DNA of 64,000 bases from Streptomyces sp. NRRL F-6131 (lineage in GTDB: Bacteria; Actinomycetota; Actinomycetes; Streptomycetales; Streptomycetaceae), in the NCBI GenBank assembly GCA_000719695.1, contig JOHN01000017.1, forward strand, positions 186,001 to 250,000. Reading direction: 5' to 3'. Shown here piece by piece: positions 51,246 through 59,696 of the stretch. Numbering within the stretch: position 1 is the first letter of the stretch; the number at the start of each line of letters is the position of its first letter. The notes beneath the pieces are model-generated. The model made no database searches, was not told where the DNA came from, and worked only from the letters and a program-made list of their open reading frames with translations. The position numbers and the translations under genes were made by a program.

Positions 51246-52403
51246 GTGCGCCGCACCGTGTTCACCGAGGACCACGAGGCCTTCCGGGAGACCATCCGGG
51301 ACTTCATCGCCAACGAGGTCGTCCCCGTCTACGAGGACTGGGAGGCCGCCGGCCACCCGCCGCGGGACTTCTACCGCAAGCTCGGCGCGCTCGGGGTGTA
51401 CGGCATCGAGGTGCCCGAGGAGTACGGCGGCGCGGGCGAGAACGGCTTCAAGTACCAGGCGGTGGTGGTCGAGGAGACCGCGCGGGCGGGGGTCAGCTTC
51501 GGCTCCTCCGGGGTGCACACCGGCCTGGTGCTGCCCTACCTGCTGGAGTACGCGAACGCGGAGCAGAAGGCGCGCTGGCTGCCGGGCTTCGTCTCCGGCG
51601 ACATCATGACCGCGATCGCGATGACCGAGCCCGGCGCCGGTTCCGACCTCGCCGGCATCACGACCACCGCCCGGCTCTCCGAGGACGGCACCCACTACGT
51701 CCTCAACGGTGCCAAGACCTTCATCACCGGCGGCGTCCTCGCCGACCTCGTCCTGGTGGTCTGCCGCACCGCGCCGTACGACCCGGACAACCGCCGGGCC
51801 GGACTGTCCATCCTCTGCGTGGACACCACCTCCCCCGGCTACACCGTCGGCCGCAAGCTGCAGAAGATCGGCCTGCGCAGCTCGGACACGGCCGAACTGG
51901 CCTTCACCGACGTCAAGGTGCCGGTGGAGGACCTGCTCGGGGAGGAGGGGAAGGCGTTCGCCTACCTGACCCACAACCTGGTGCAGGAGCGGCTGGCGAT
52001 CGCGGTCGGCGCGTACGCGGCCGCCGCGGCGGCGGTGCGGTTCGCGCTGCAGTACGTCAAGGACCGCAAGGTCTTCGGCAAGACGGTCGCCGAGTTCCAG
52101 AACACCAAGTTCACGCTGGCCGACTGCGAGGCGCAGGTGGTGGCGCAGCAGTCGATGGTCGACCGCGCGCTGGAGCTCTACCAGGACGGCGAGCTGACGG
52201 TGGCGGACGCCGCGGCGGCGAAGCTGTTCTGCACCGAGTCGGCGTCCGTGGTGATCGACAAGTGCCTCCAGCTGCACGGCGGTTACGGCTACATCCTGGA
52301 GTACCCGATCGCCCGGCTCTACACCGACAACCGGGTCTTCCGGATCTACGGCGGCACGAGCGAGGTCATGCGCAGCATCGTCGCCAAGTCGCTCGGACTG
52401 TAG
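51246..52403 (+). CDS. Acyl-CoA dehydrogenase, LCAD/IVD-like active site
   Basis: A 385-residue FAD enzyme that makes a trans-2,3 double bond in acyl-CoA. FAD/substrate motifs are intact: AMTEPGAGSDLAGI (125-138), KTFITGG (157-163) and the C-terminal RIYGGTSEVM (366-375). The position that holds the catalytic Glu of MCAD-type enzymes (YEGT) is Gly here (YGGT). A Glu in LVQERLAIA (Glu 248) stands where LCAD and isovaleryl-CoA dehydrogenase keep their base, so activity is expected with long or branched acyl-CoA. GTG 51246 has GAAGGGAG upstream. It is divergent from the tandem TetR gene. Confidence 0.92.
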   Translation: MRRTVFTEDHEAFRETIRDFIANEVVPVYEDWEAAGHPPRDFYRKLGALGVYGIEVPEEYGGAGENGFKYQAVVVEETARAGVSFGSSGVHTGLVLPYLLEYANAEQKARWLPGFVSGDIMTAIAMTEPGAGSDLAGITTTARLSEDGTHYVLNGAKTFITGGVLADLVLVVCRTAPYDPDNRRAGLSILCVDTTSPGYTVGRKLQKIGLRSSDTAELAFTDVKVPVEDLLGEEGKAFAYLTHNLVQERLAIAVGAYAAAAAAVRFALQYVKDRKVFGKTVAEFQNTKFTLADCEAQVVAQQSMVDRALELYQDGELTVADAAAAKLFCTESASVVIDKCLQLHGGYGYILEYPIARLYTDNRVFRIYGGTSEVMRSIVAKSLGL

Positions 52404-52413
52404 CCGGCCCACT

Positions 52414-52459
52414 GCGGCCGTTCACCCGTCCGGCCGATGCCGGACGGGTGAACGGCCGC
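52414..52459. terminator. Bidirectional 20-bp hairpin
   Basis: A perfect 20-bp stem (52414-52433 with 52440-52459) with loop CCGATG, between convergent genes. Confidence 0.85.
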
Positions 52460-52469
52460 CGCAGCGGAC

Positions 52470-52736
52470 TCAGTTGGGCGAGTGGTGCTCGGCGCGCCAC
52501 GCCTCCCAGCCGGCCGACGAGGCCACCTTCGCCTCGTGCAGGGCCCGCTGGGCCATGGCCGCCGGCGGGGTGTCCAGCCGTCGCACCCAGTCACGGCCGG
52601 CCGTGGCCAGCGCCGCGCACACCATCACCGCGCCCGCCGTTCCGAACAGCGCGCCGATGCCCGTGAGCACCGCGCCGCCGGCCAGCAGCGAGCGGTTGAC
52701 CTGGAACCCGATGAAAGAACGCTCGTTGGTCGCCAT
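52470..52736 (-). CDS. Small membrane protein, unknown function
   Basis: An 88-residue protein (MATNERSFIGFQVNRSLLAG) with one or two membrane helices at about 20-48 (GGAVLTGIGALFGTAGAVMV) and a helical C-terminus with VRRLDTPPAAMAQRALHEAK. The pattern is that of conserved streptomycete membrane-associated proteins with the DTPP-motif tail, function unknown. GGAGG stands just before the ATG. It is convergent with the acyl-CoA dehydrogenase gene and divergent from the cupin gene. Confidence 0.65.
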   Translation of the reverse strand: MATNERSFIGFQVNRSLLAGGAVLTGIGALFGTAGAVMVCAALATAGRDWVRRLDTPPAAMAQRALHEAKVASSAGWEAWRAEHHSPN

Positions 52737-52899
52737 GCCTCCACGATGGCCGCAGTCGGCCGCCGCCGCACGCCGAGCACACCCACGCGCGGGAGGCCGC
52801 CCCGGAACGGGTGCCGCTCGGCGTGCGCTCCCGGGGCCGGTCCGGGACGCTGGGCCGCAGAGGGGCGCCCGGCGGCGCAGGACGGCAGGAGGACGCGCG

Positions 52900-53217
52900 A
52901 TGGTCGATCTCGAACAGCTCGTCACGGAGCACGCGGCCCGGGCGGCCGAGAGCCCGCACGGTCGCAGCGCCCACCTGGTGCTGCACGACGGGATGCTGCG
53001 GCAGACCGTGATCGCGCTGACCGCGGGCACCTCGCTCGACGAGCACAACGCCCCGACCGCCGCCAGCCTCCAGGTGCTGCGCGGGCGGGTGTCGCTCACC
53101 ATCGCGGGGCGCCGCGAGGAGCTCTCGACCGGCCAGCTGCAGACCGTGCCCCAGGAGCGGCACGGCCTGCTCGCCCACGTCGACTCGGTGGTACTGCTGA
53201 CGGCCGTCACCGTCTGA
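52900..53217 (+). CDS. Small cupin-domain protein
   Basis: A 105-residue single-domain cupin. The barrel motifs are HNAPTAASLQVLRGRVSLTI (cupin 1 region, with the metal-binding His shifted: DEHNAP) and VPQERHGLLAHVDS (cupin 2, with His). RQTVIALTAGTSLDEHN precedes them. Most residues needed to bind one metal are there, but no reaction can be named. AGGAGGA lies 6-7 nt before ATG 52900. It converges with the TetR gene at 53221, with 3 nt between the stops. Confidence 0.8.
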   Translation: MVDLEQLVTEHAARAAESPHGRSAHLVLHDGMLRQTVIALTAGTSLDEHNAPTAASLQVLRGRVSLTIAGRREELSTGQLQTVPQERHGLLAHVDSVVLLTAVTV

Positions 53218-53220
53218 GGA

Positions 53221-53847
53221 TCAGCCGGTGGCCCCGTGCCACTGCGGACCGCCCGCCGGGACGCCCTTCGGCCCCAGCACCGAGCCGCCGACCAGCTCCA
53301 GCCCGCGCAGGAAGTCCTGCCCGCGGGGCGCCAGGTCGGGGGTGGCCAGCCACTGGCCGGCCAGGCCGACCAGCAGCGCCTGGTAGAAGATGCCGCGGGA
53401 CAGCTCGTCCTCGGTGTCCGGCACCTCGGGCAGCCCCTGGAACAGCGCCGACAGTCCGAGCCGCCCCTCCTTCTGGATCCCCGCGAGCGCCTCCCGCAGC
53501 TCGGGCACCCGGTCCGCCTGGAGCATCACCTCGAACTGCGAGGCCCAGAGGCCGCGGTGCTCGGCGATGGTGCCGAGCACCCCGTCCCAGACCGCGACGA
53601 AGCGCTCCGCCGGGTCGTCGGACGCCGCGCTCGCCCGCGCCACCACCGTCGCCAGCACCGCGCCCCACTCCTCCGTCGCCTCGATCAGCGCCGCGTTGAG
53701 CAGCGCCTCCTTGGAGCCGAAGTGGTAGCCGATCGCCGCCAGGCTGACGCCCGAGGCGGTGGCGATGTCCCGGGCGGTGGTGCGCCCGTAGCCCTTCTCG
53801 AAGAGGCATTGCTTGGCGCCGGCCATGAGGTCCTCACGATTTCCCAT
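53221..53847 (-). CDS. TetR-family repressor of the adjacent pump
   Basis: A 208-residue TetR regulator. HTH at about 5-52 (LMAGAKQCLFEKGYGRTTAR, DIATASGVSLAAIGYHFGSK). The ligand domain (LWASQFEVMLQADRVPELRE) is of the TetR_C type found in drug-pump repressors. It is divergent from a DHA2 pump at 53970. The 122-bp shared region holds a pair of reverse-complementary 12-mers and three 13-bp direct repeats, which are the likely binding sites. Confidence 0.9.
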   Translation of the reverse strand: MGNREDLMAGAKQCLFEKGYGRTTARDIATASGVSLAAIGYHFGSKEALLNAALIEATEEWGAVLATVVARASAASDDPAERFVAVWDGVLGTIAEHRGLWASQFEVMLQADRVPELREALAGIQKEGRLGLSALFQGLPEVPDTEDELSRGIFYQALLVGLAGQWLATPDLAPRGQDFLRGLELVGGSVLGPKGVPAGGPQWHGATG

Positions 53848-53869
53848 GCCCGCATGCTACGTCCGATCA

Positions 53870-53946
53870 AGACGTTTGTCTTGCACGCCTGTCTTGCACG
53901 CTTGTCTCGCACGAGAGATTCAGACGCTCGTACTAGACAAACGTCT
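53870..53946. promoter_or_regulatory. TetR operator region with inverted 12-mers and 13-bp repeats
   Basis: AGACGTTTGTCT (53870-53881) and AGACAAACGTCT (53935-53946) are exact reverse complements, 53 bp apart. Between them, three 13-bp direct repeats start at 53877, 53890 and 53903 (TGTCTTGCACGCC and variants). The right 12-mer lies 23 bp before the pump ATG. It is the likely control region for both tetR and pump. Confidence 0.7.
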
Positions 53947-53969
53947 GACACGTCCGTACCGTCTTCCCC

Positions 53970-55532
53970 ATGACCGCAACCACCGGCCGCGCAGGCCGTC
54001 GCGAATGGATCGGCCTCGCCGTCCTCCTGCTCCCGACCCTCGTCCTGACCATGGACATGGGCGTGCTGTTCTTCGCCGTCCCCTACATCTCCACCACGCT
54101 GGCGCCGAGCGGCACCGAGCAGCTGTGGATCATGGACATGTACTCGTTCCTGCTGGCCGGTCTGCTCATCACCATGGGCGCGCTGGGTGACCGGATCGGC
54201 CGCCGCCGGCTGCTGATGATCGGCGCGACCGGCTTCGCCGCCGCCTCGGTGCTCGCCGCCTACGCGGACGGCGCCGGTCAGCTGATCGCCGCCCGCGCCG
54301 TGCTGGGTGTCGCCGGGGCCACCGTGATGCCCTCGACCCTCGCCCTGATCCGCAACATGTTCCACGACCCCAAGCAGCGTCAGATCGCGCTCGGCGCCTG
54401 GGGCGGCATCCTGACCGCCGGCGCCACCCTCGGCCCGGTCGCCGGCGGTCTGCTGCTCGACCACTTCTGGTGGGGCTCGGTCTTCCTGCTCGCCGTCCCG
54501 GTGATGGCCCTGGTCCTGCTCGCCGCCCCCGTCCTGCTCCCCGAGTACCGCTCCCCGCAGCGCGGCGGCTTCGACCTGCTCGGCGCCGTCCTCTCGATGG
54601 CCGCCGTCCTGCCCCTGGTCTACGGCGTCAAGACGCTCGCGGTGGACGGCTGGGACCCGATCGCCGCGCTCGCCGTCCCGGCCGGCCTGCTGCTCGGCGG
54701 CGCGTTCTACTGGCGCCAGCGCACCGCCGCCAACCCGCTGCTCGACCTCGGCCTGTTCAGGATCCGCGCCTTCAGCGGGGCGATCACGGTCAACACCGTG
54801 GCGATGTTCGCGATGATGGGCTTCACCCTCTTCACCTCGCAGTACCTGCAGCTGGTCAAGGGCATGAGCCCGCTCACCGCCTCGCTCTGGTCGCTCGTCC
54901 CCAGCGTGGGCGTCGGCGCGGCCGTCGGTCTGAGCTCGGCGCTCGCCGGGAAGGTCCGACCGGCGGCGATGATGGCCGGCGGCTTCCTGATCGGCGCGGC
55001 CGGCTTCGCGATGATGACCCTGGTCGGCAAGGACTCACCGCTGGCGCTCGTCCTCACCGCGGCGGGCGTGCTGGCCGCCGGCACCGTCGGCACCATGACC
55101 CTCACCGCCGAGATGGTCGTCTCCTCGGCCCCGGTCGAGCGGGCCGGCGCCGCCTCCGCCACCTCCGAGACCGCCGTCGAGCTCGGCAGCTCCCTCGGAA
55201 TCGCGCTGCTCGGCGCGGCCGGCGCCGCGGTCTACCGCTCCCGGCTGGACGGCGCCCTCCCGGCCGGCCTGGACGGCGAGGCCGCCCGCACCGCCCAGGA
55301 CACCCTCGGCGGCGCGGTCACCGTCGCCGCCCAGCTGCCCGGCCGGGTCGGCACCGACCTCCTCGCCACCGCCCGCACCGCCTTCACCGACGGTCTGCAC
55401 GTCGCCGCCGTGGTCGGCCTCGTCCTCGCGGTCGGCGCCGCGTTCCTCGCCCACCGCCTGATGCGCCACCTCCCCGCCGCCGCCCCGGCGTCCGACGCCC
55501 CCGCCGCCGACGCCGCCCCCGCCGCCGTCTGA
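53970..55532 (+). CDS. DHA2-type MFS multidrug pump
   Basis: A 520-residue membrane protein with fourteen predicted helices, of the SmvA/QacA-like DHA2 class. MDMGVLFFAVPYISTTL gives helix 1; MGALGDRIGRRRLLMIGATG is motif A; LGVAGATVMPSTLALI is the motif C-like antiporter segment. The C-terminal tail is Ala/Pro-rich. It should export cationic or lipophilic compounds with H+ exchange. It is under the adjacent TetR regulator. An ATG at 53970 without strong Shine-Dalgarno. Confidence 0.9.
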   Translation: MTATTGRAGRREWIGLAVLLLPTLVLTMDMGVLFFAVPYISTTLAPSGTEQLWIMDMYSFLLAGLLITMGALGDRIGRRRLLMIGATGFAAASVLAAYADGAGQLIAARAVLGVAGATVMPSTLALIRNMFHDPKQRQIALGAWGGILTAGATLGPVAGGLLLDHFWWGSVFLLAVPVMALVLLAAPVLLPEYRSPQRGGFDLLGAVLSMAAVLPLVYGVKTLAVDGWDPIAALAVPAGLLLGGAFYWRQRTAANPLLDLGLFRIRAFSGAITVNTVAMFAMMGFTLFTSQYLQLVKGMSPLTASLWSLVPSVGVGAAVGLSSALAGKVRPAAMMAGGFLIGAAGFAMMTLVGKDSPLALVLTAAGVLAAGTVGTMTLTAEMVVSSAPVERAGAASATSETAVELGSSLGIALLGAAGAAVYRSRLDGALPAGLDGEAARTAQDTLGGAVTVAAQLPGRVGTDLLATARTAFTDGLHVAAVVGLVLAVGAAFLAHRLMRHLPAAAPASDAPAADAAPAAV

Positions 55533-55675
55533 CCGGCCCACCCCGATCCCGCACGCGCGTCATCGCGGCCCCCGCCCACCCGGGCGGGGGCCGCCGCGTC
55601 GTCCGGGCGGGCCGCCGCATCGGGGCGCGCGATATCCGGGTGCGGGGGGCGGGGCCGACGTGCCAGGGTGCGGCC

Positions 55676-56314
55676 ATGGTCGACGAAGTGAACCACGGGC
55701 GGGTGCGGGCGAGTTATGACGCGGTGGCGGAGGAGTACCGGGACCGGATCGGGGGTGAGCTGGCGTTCAAGGTGATCGACCGGGGGCTGCTCGGGGTGGT
55801 GGCGGAGGAGGCCGCCGGAGGAACCGTGGTGGACCTGGGGTGCGGACCGGGGCACGTCGCGGGGTGGCTGGGCGAGCGCGGGGTCGGGGTGGTCGGGGTG
55901 GACCTGTCGCCGGCCATGGTGGCGGTCGCCCGGAGGGACCACCCCTCGCTGGAGTTCCGGGTCGGCGACCTGCTGGGACTGCCCGCCGCGGACGGCGAGT
56001 TCGCCGCCGCGGTGGCGCTCTACTCGGTGATCCACCTCGCGCCCGAGGAGCTGCGGCCCGCCTTCGAGGAGATGCGGCGGGTCCTGCGGCCGTCCGGGGT
56101 GCTGCTGGTCGCGTTCCACCTGGGCACCGAGGTGCGGACGCTGGACGAGTGGTGGGGCCACCCGGTGGACGTGGACTTCCACTTCCTGGAGCAGGACACC
56201 GTCGCCGGTCTGCTGGCCGAGGCCGGGTTCACCGTCACGGCCAGGCTGGAGCGCGGCCCGTACCCGGAGGAGGCGGAGACCCGCCGCGGCTACCTGCTGG
56301 CCCGTCGGGACTGA
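55676..56314 (+). CDS. SAM-dependent methyltransferase
   Basis: A 212-residue class I methyltransferase of the Methyltransf_11/25 type. NHGRVRASYDAVAEEYRDRI is the usual N-terminal cap; TVVDLGCGPGHVAGWLGERG is motif I, VVGVDLSPAMVAVARRDHP motif II, and FAAAVALYSVIHLAPEE the post-II segment. Substrate is unknown; small metabolites are typical. The ATG at 55676 is the only start near the cap. It stands between the pump gene and tatA, rightward, with short gaps. Confidence 0.85.
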   Translation: MVDEVNHGRVRASYDAVAEEYRDRIGGELAFKVIDRGLLGVVAEEAAGGTVVDLGCGPGHVAGWLGERGVGVVGVDLSPAMVAVARRDHPSLEFRVGDLLGLPAADGEFAAAVALYSVIHLAPEELRPAFEEMRRVLRPSGVLLVAFHLGTEVRTLDEWWGHPVDVDFHFLEQDTVAGLLAEAGFTVTARLERGPYPEEAETRRGYLLARRD

Positions 56315-56617
56315 CGGTGCGGAGGACGACAGGAGGAGCGGGAGGGGCCGGAGGGACGGGAAGGGGAACGGGCGACCGGGTCGCTGCGGGCGCGCGGGCG
56401 GGGCCGGCGCCGCGGACGGCCGCGGAGGGCAGGCGCCGCCGACCTGGGCCGATGCCGTCGCGCCCCTCGGCCGTCCGTCCGCGTAACACCTGGTTTTTGA
56501 CCAGCGTTTCCCGGCCGGTGTATACGTTCGCCGCCACGGACAGGCATACTGGCCAGGACGGGCGCTTTGCCCAACTGTGACGTGTGACTCTAGACGAGAA
56601 GGGACCGGTGGCCAGGG
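56315..56617. other. 303-bp intergenic region before tatA
   Basis: No gene is seen. The last 160 bp are markedly richer in A/T than the surroundings (GTGTATACG, GGCATACTGG, GACTCTAGACG) and likely hold the tatA promoter. Confidence 0.4.
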
Positions 56618-56929
56618 ATGCTGCGTAACGGTCTTGAGCCCTGGCACGTGCTTGTGGTGCTGGCTGTCGTGATCCTGCTGTTCGGGTCGAAGAAGCTGCC
56701 GGAGATGGCCCGCGGCCTCGGCAAGTCGATGCGAATCCTCAAGGCGGAGACGAAGGCGATGCGCGAGGACGACACCCCCGCGACCGCCGACGCCGCGCCG
56801 GGCACCGCGCAGAGCACCGCCGCCCCGGCCCAGCCGGCGCAGCCGGCCGCCGAGCAGCCCCGCCAGGCCGTGAACCCGACCCATGTGACCAAGGCCACCG
56901 AGCAGCCCCGGTCCACCACCACCGCCTGA
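56618..56929 (+). CDS. tatA: Twin-arginine translocase subunit TatA/E
   Basis: A 103-residue protein. LEPWHVLVVLAVVILLFGSK (residues 6-25) is the short membrane helix, followed by the amphipathic helix KLPEMARGLGKSMRILKAET. FGSKKLPE is the TatA hinge. It polymerises to form the channel for folded proteins. The C-terminal half is an Ala/Pro/Gln disordered tail. The start at 56618 is an ATG with weak ribosome binding site. TatA lies apart from tatC here, as in other streptomycetes. Confidence 0.9.
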   Translation: MLRNGLEPWHVLVVLAVVILLFGSKKLPEMARGLGKSMRILKAETKAMREDDTPATADAAPGTAQSTAAPAQPAQPAAEQPRQAVNPTHVTKATEQPRSTTTA

Positions 56930-56952
56930 CCCGCGGCGGCACCGAGTCGGCC

Positions 56953-56981
56953 GAAGCCCCCGCCCCGACGGCGGGGGCTTC
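56953..56981 (+). terminator. Terminator of tatA
   Basis: A 12-bp stem GAAGCCCCCGCC (56953-56964) with GGCGGGGGCTTC (56970-56981). Confidence 0.8.
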
Positions 56982-57088
56982 GTCGTGTCCGGCCCCTGCC
57001 CGCGGCCCCGCCGACCGGCGGCCCCACCCGTCCCCGGACGGAGCAGCCCGGGGAGCGGCCCCGGCCGCACCGGGGCAGGCTGGCCGGG

Positions 57089-57771
<683 letters not shown>

Positions 57772-57775
<4 letters not shown>

Positions 57776-58146
57776 GACCGGCTCGTGTCGATCACGCAGA
57801 AGCGGTTGCCGTCCGGGTCCTCCAGCACCACGAAGTCCGGGTCCTCCGGGTAGAGGTCCCAGTCGGTCCGGCGCGCGCCGAGGCCGATCAGTCGCTCCAC
57901 CTCGGCCGCCTGGTCGGCCGCGTCCGTCGCGTAGAGGTCGAGGTGGACCCGGGGGTGCTCCTGCGGCGGGGTGACGCTCCGGCCGAGCGCCACCTGGACA
58001 CCGGCCGCCCCGGCCGCCGGCCCGAGCACCACCCAGTCCTCCCCGGCCAGGTCGTCGCGGGGCACGTACCCCAGGGCCTCGCTCCAGAACGCCACCGCGC
58101 GACGGACGTCCACCACTCCGAGCACCACCGAACCGATTCTCAGCAT
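57772..58146 (-). CDS. VOC-family (glyoxalase-like) protein
   Basis: A 124-residue VOC protein: VVLGVVDVRRAVAFWSEALG begins the first beta-alpha-beta unit, HPRVHLDLYATDAADQAAEV the second and FVVLEDPDGNRFCVIDT the end. Such proteins include glyoxalases, dioxygenases and resistance proteins; the reaction is unknown. I chose ATG 58146, where the fold begins, instead of 58233. It converges with the K+ channel gene (4-bp overlap). Confidence 0.85.
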
Positions 58147-58257
58147 GCCGCCGATTGTGCCGGACGGCCGGTCCGTGGGCCGGACGGACGATCGGACGGC
58201 CGCTTCGACACTCCGACAAGGGAGTTGGCTCACCCGACGGGCGGCGCCGGGGCTCCG

Positions 58258-59403
58258 CTACCGGCCCGCGCCCGCCGCTCCGCCGCCCCTGCGGCGCAGG
58301 GACATCAGCAGCAGGAAGACGGCCGACAGCACCGCCGCCACCCGCAGCACCCCCGGCGCGGACTCCCACATCGCGTGGGAGCCCTGCTCGCCCGGCGGCG
58401 GTGGCGCACCCCAACGGCCCTGCGCACGGCCCCAGTACCAGAGCGAACTCCCGCTGATCACCATCAGCGGGATCCCGAACACCGCCAACTTGCGGGTGAA
58501 GTCGGACAGATGGCGGGAGAGGTAGCCGAGCGCCCAGCCGATCAGCATGGCGATCAGCTGACCGGTGACGGCGCCGCCGATCAGGACCGCGGCGGAGAGC
58601 AGCAGCAGGGGCGAGGGGCGACGGCCGCCTGCGGCCCCGGCCCCGGCCGGACCGCCCGACGCGCCGGGGGCGCCCCCGGCGGGACCGTCCGCCGCCGGAC
58701 CGGCCGAGGGCGGTCCGCCCTTGCGCCCCGCCCGTGCCCGGGCCTTCGCCCCGGCCGCCTTCCTCCCCCGGCCCTTGCTCCTCCCCGCCGCGTCCGCCGC
58801 CGCCCCGGCCGCCGTCGCCGGGTCGGGCGCCGCCGGACCGTCGCCGGCGGCGCCCTCGGCCGTCCCGGGCTCCGCGCCAGGCTCCGCGCCCGGCTCCGCA
58901 CCGGGCTCGGCGGCGGACCGCTGGTCGGGGATCGGGCGGTTGGAGGCGACCGGGCCGTCCCCGAAGTCGATGGTGACGTAGTCCCAGTCGCCCGTGCTCA
59001 CGGCGCGGTAGGCCGGGGGCAGGGCCTCCGGGTCCGCGGGGGCGTCGTCGACCGGCTTCGCCGCCCACGGCGAGCCGCCGTCCCGGCCCGCGCCCCGGTC
59101 ACGGGCCCGCTCCCCCGCCCGGCCCCGGTCGCGGTCGCGGTCCCCGCCGGAACGCGCGGGCGGCGGCAGGAACGCGGCGGGCGAGCCCGCGGGCGGCCCG
59201 GCCGGTGGCCCGGCGGGGCGCGGCGGTACCGGAGGGCGCGGCGGGGCGGCGGGCGCCGGCTCCTGCGCGTACACGCTGTCCCCGTCCCCACCGGAAGCCC
59301 CGGCACCGGACGCCCCGCCGCCGGTCCCGGCGCCCGACGCCCCGGCACCTCCCGGCGGCTCGCTCCAGGGCCCCTGCTTGCGCCACCACTCGCCGTCCGA
59401 CAT
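58258..59403 (-). CDS. Membrane protein with long disordered N-terminus
   Basis: A 381-residue protein. The first 270 residues are Pro/Gly/Ala/Asp-rich with no fold, apart from a small segment resembling PAYRAVSTGDWDYVTIDFGD (about 128-150). The last 110 have two or three membrane helices (SPLLLLSAAVLIGGAVTGQL, AVFGIPLMVISGSSLWYWG, GVLRVAAVLSAVFLLLMSL). ATG 59403 gives MSDGEWWRKQGPWSEPPGG, a typical opening of streptomycete proteins of this sort. Function unknown. It is divergent from the helicase-associated gene. Confidence 0.65.
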   Translation of the reverse strand: MSDGEWWRKQGPWSEPPGGAGASGAGTGGGASGAGASGGDGDSVYAQEPAPAAPPRPPVPPRPAGPPAGPPAGSPAAFLPPPARSGGDRDRDRGRAGERARDRGAGRDGGSPWAAKPVDDAPADPEALPPAYRAVSTGDWDYVTIDFGDGPVASNRPIPDQRSAAEPGAEPGAEPGAEPGTAEGAAGDGPAAPDPATAAGAAADAAGRSKGRGRKAAGAKARARAGRKGGPPSAGPAADGPAGGAPGASGGPAGAGAAGGRRPSPLLLLSAAVLIGGAVTGQLIAMLIGWALGYLSRHLSDFTRKLAVFGIPLMVISGSSLWYWGRAQGRWGAPPPPGEQGSHAMWESAPGVLRVAAVLSAVFLLLMSLRRRGGGAAGAGR

Positions 59404-59683
59404 CCCCACACCCCGCCTCGCCCGTACCGAACCGGACCCGACACACGTCCGGACGCGGCGTCATCCCGCCGTCCGTGACGGTACCCACCCGCCGCCCCGC
59501 CACGCGAGCCGGAACGCCGCCCGCCCGCACCCGTGTTCCCCCCGACGCTCGCACGGGCGCTCGCCCCGGTGCTCCCACCGGTGTTCCCGCCCGCGCCGCC
59601 GAGCCGCCCCACCGGCACCGAGGGCCCCTCGACGCCGCGGATCCCGCCGACGCCGGGACCCTCCCGCCCCACCGCCGCCCGAC

Positions 59684-59689
59684 TAACCT
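59684..59689 (+). promoter_or_regulatory. -10 box of a leaderless promoter
   Basis: TAACCT lies 7 nt before ATG 59697, without ribosome binding site. Confidence 0.5.
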
Positions 59690-59696
59690 AGGTCGA

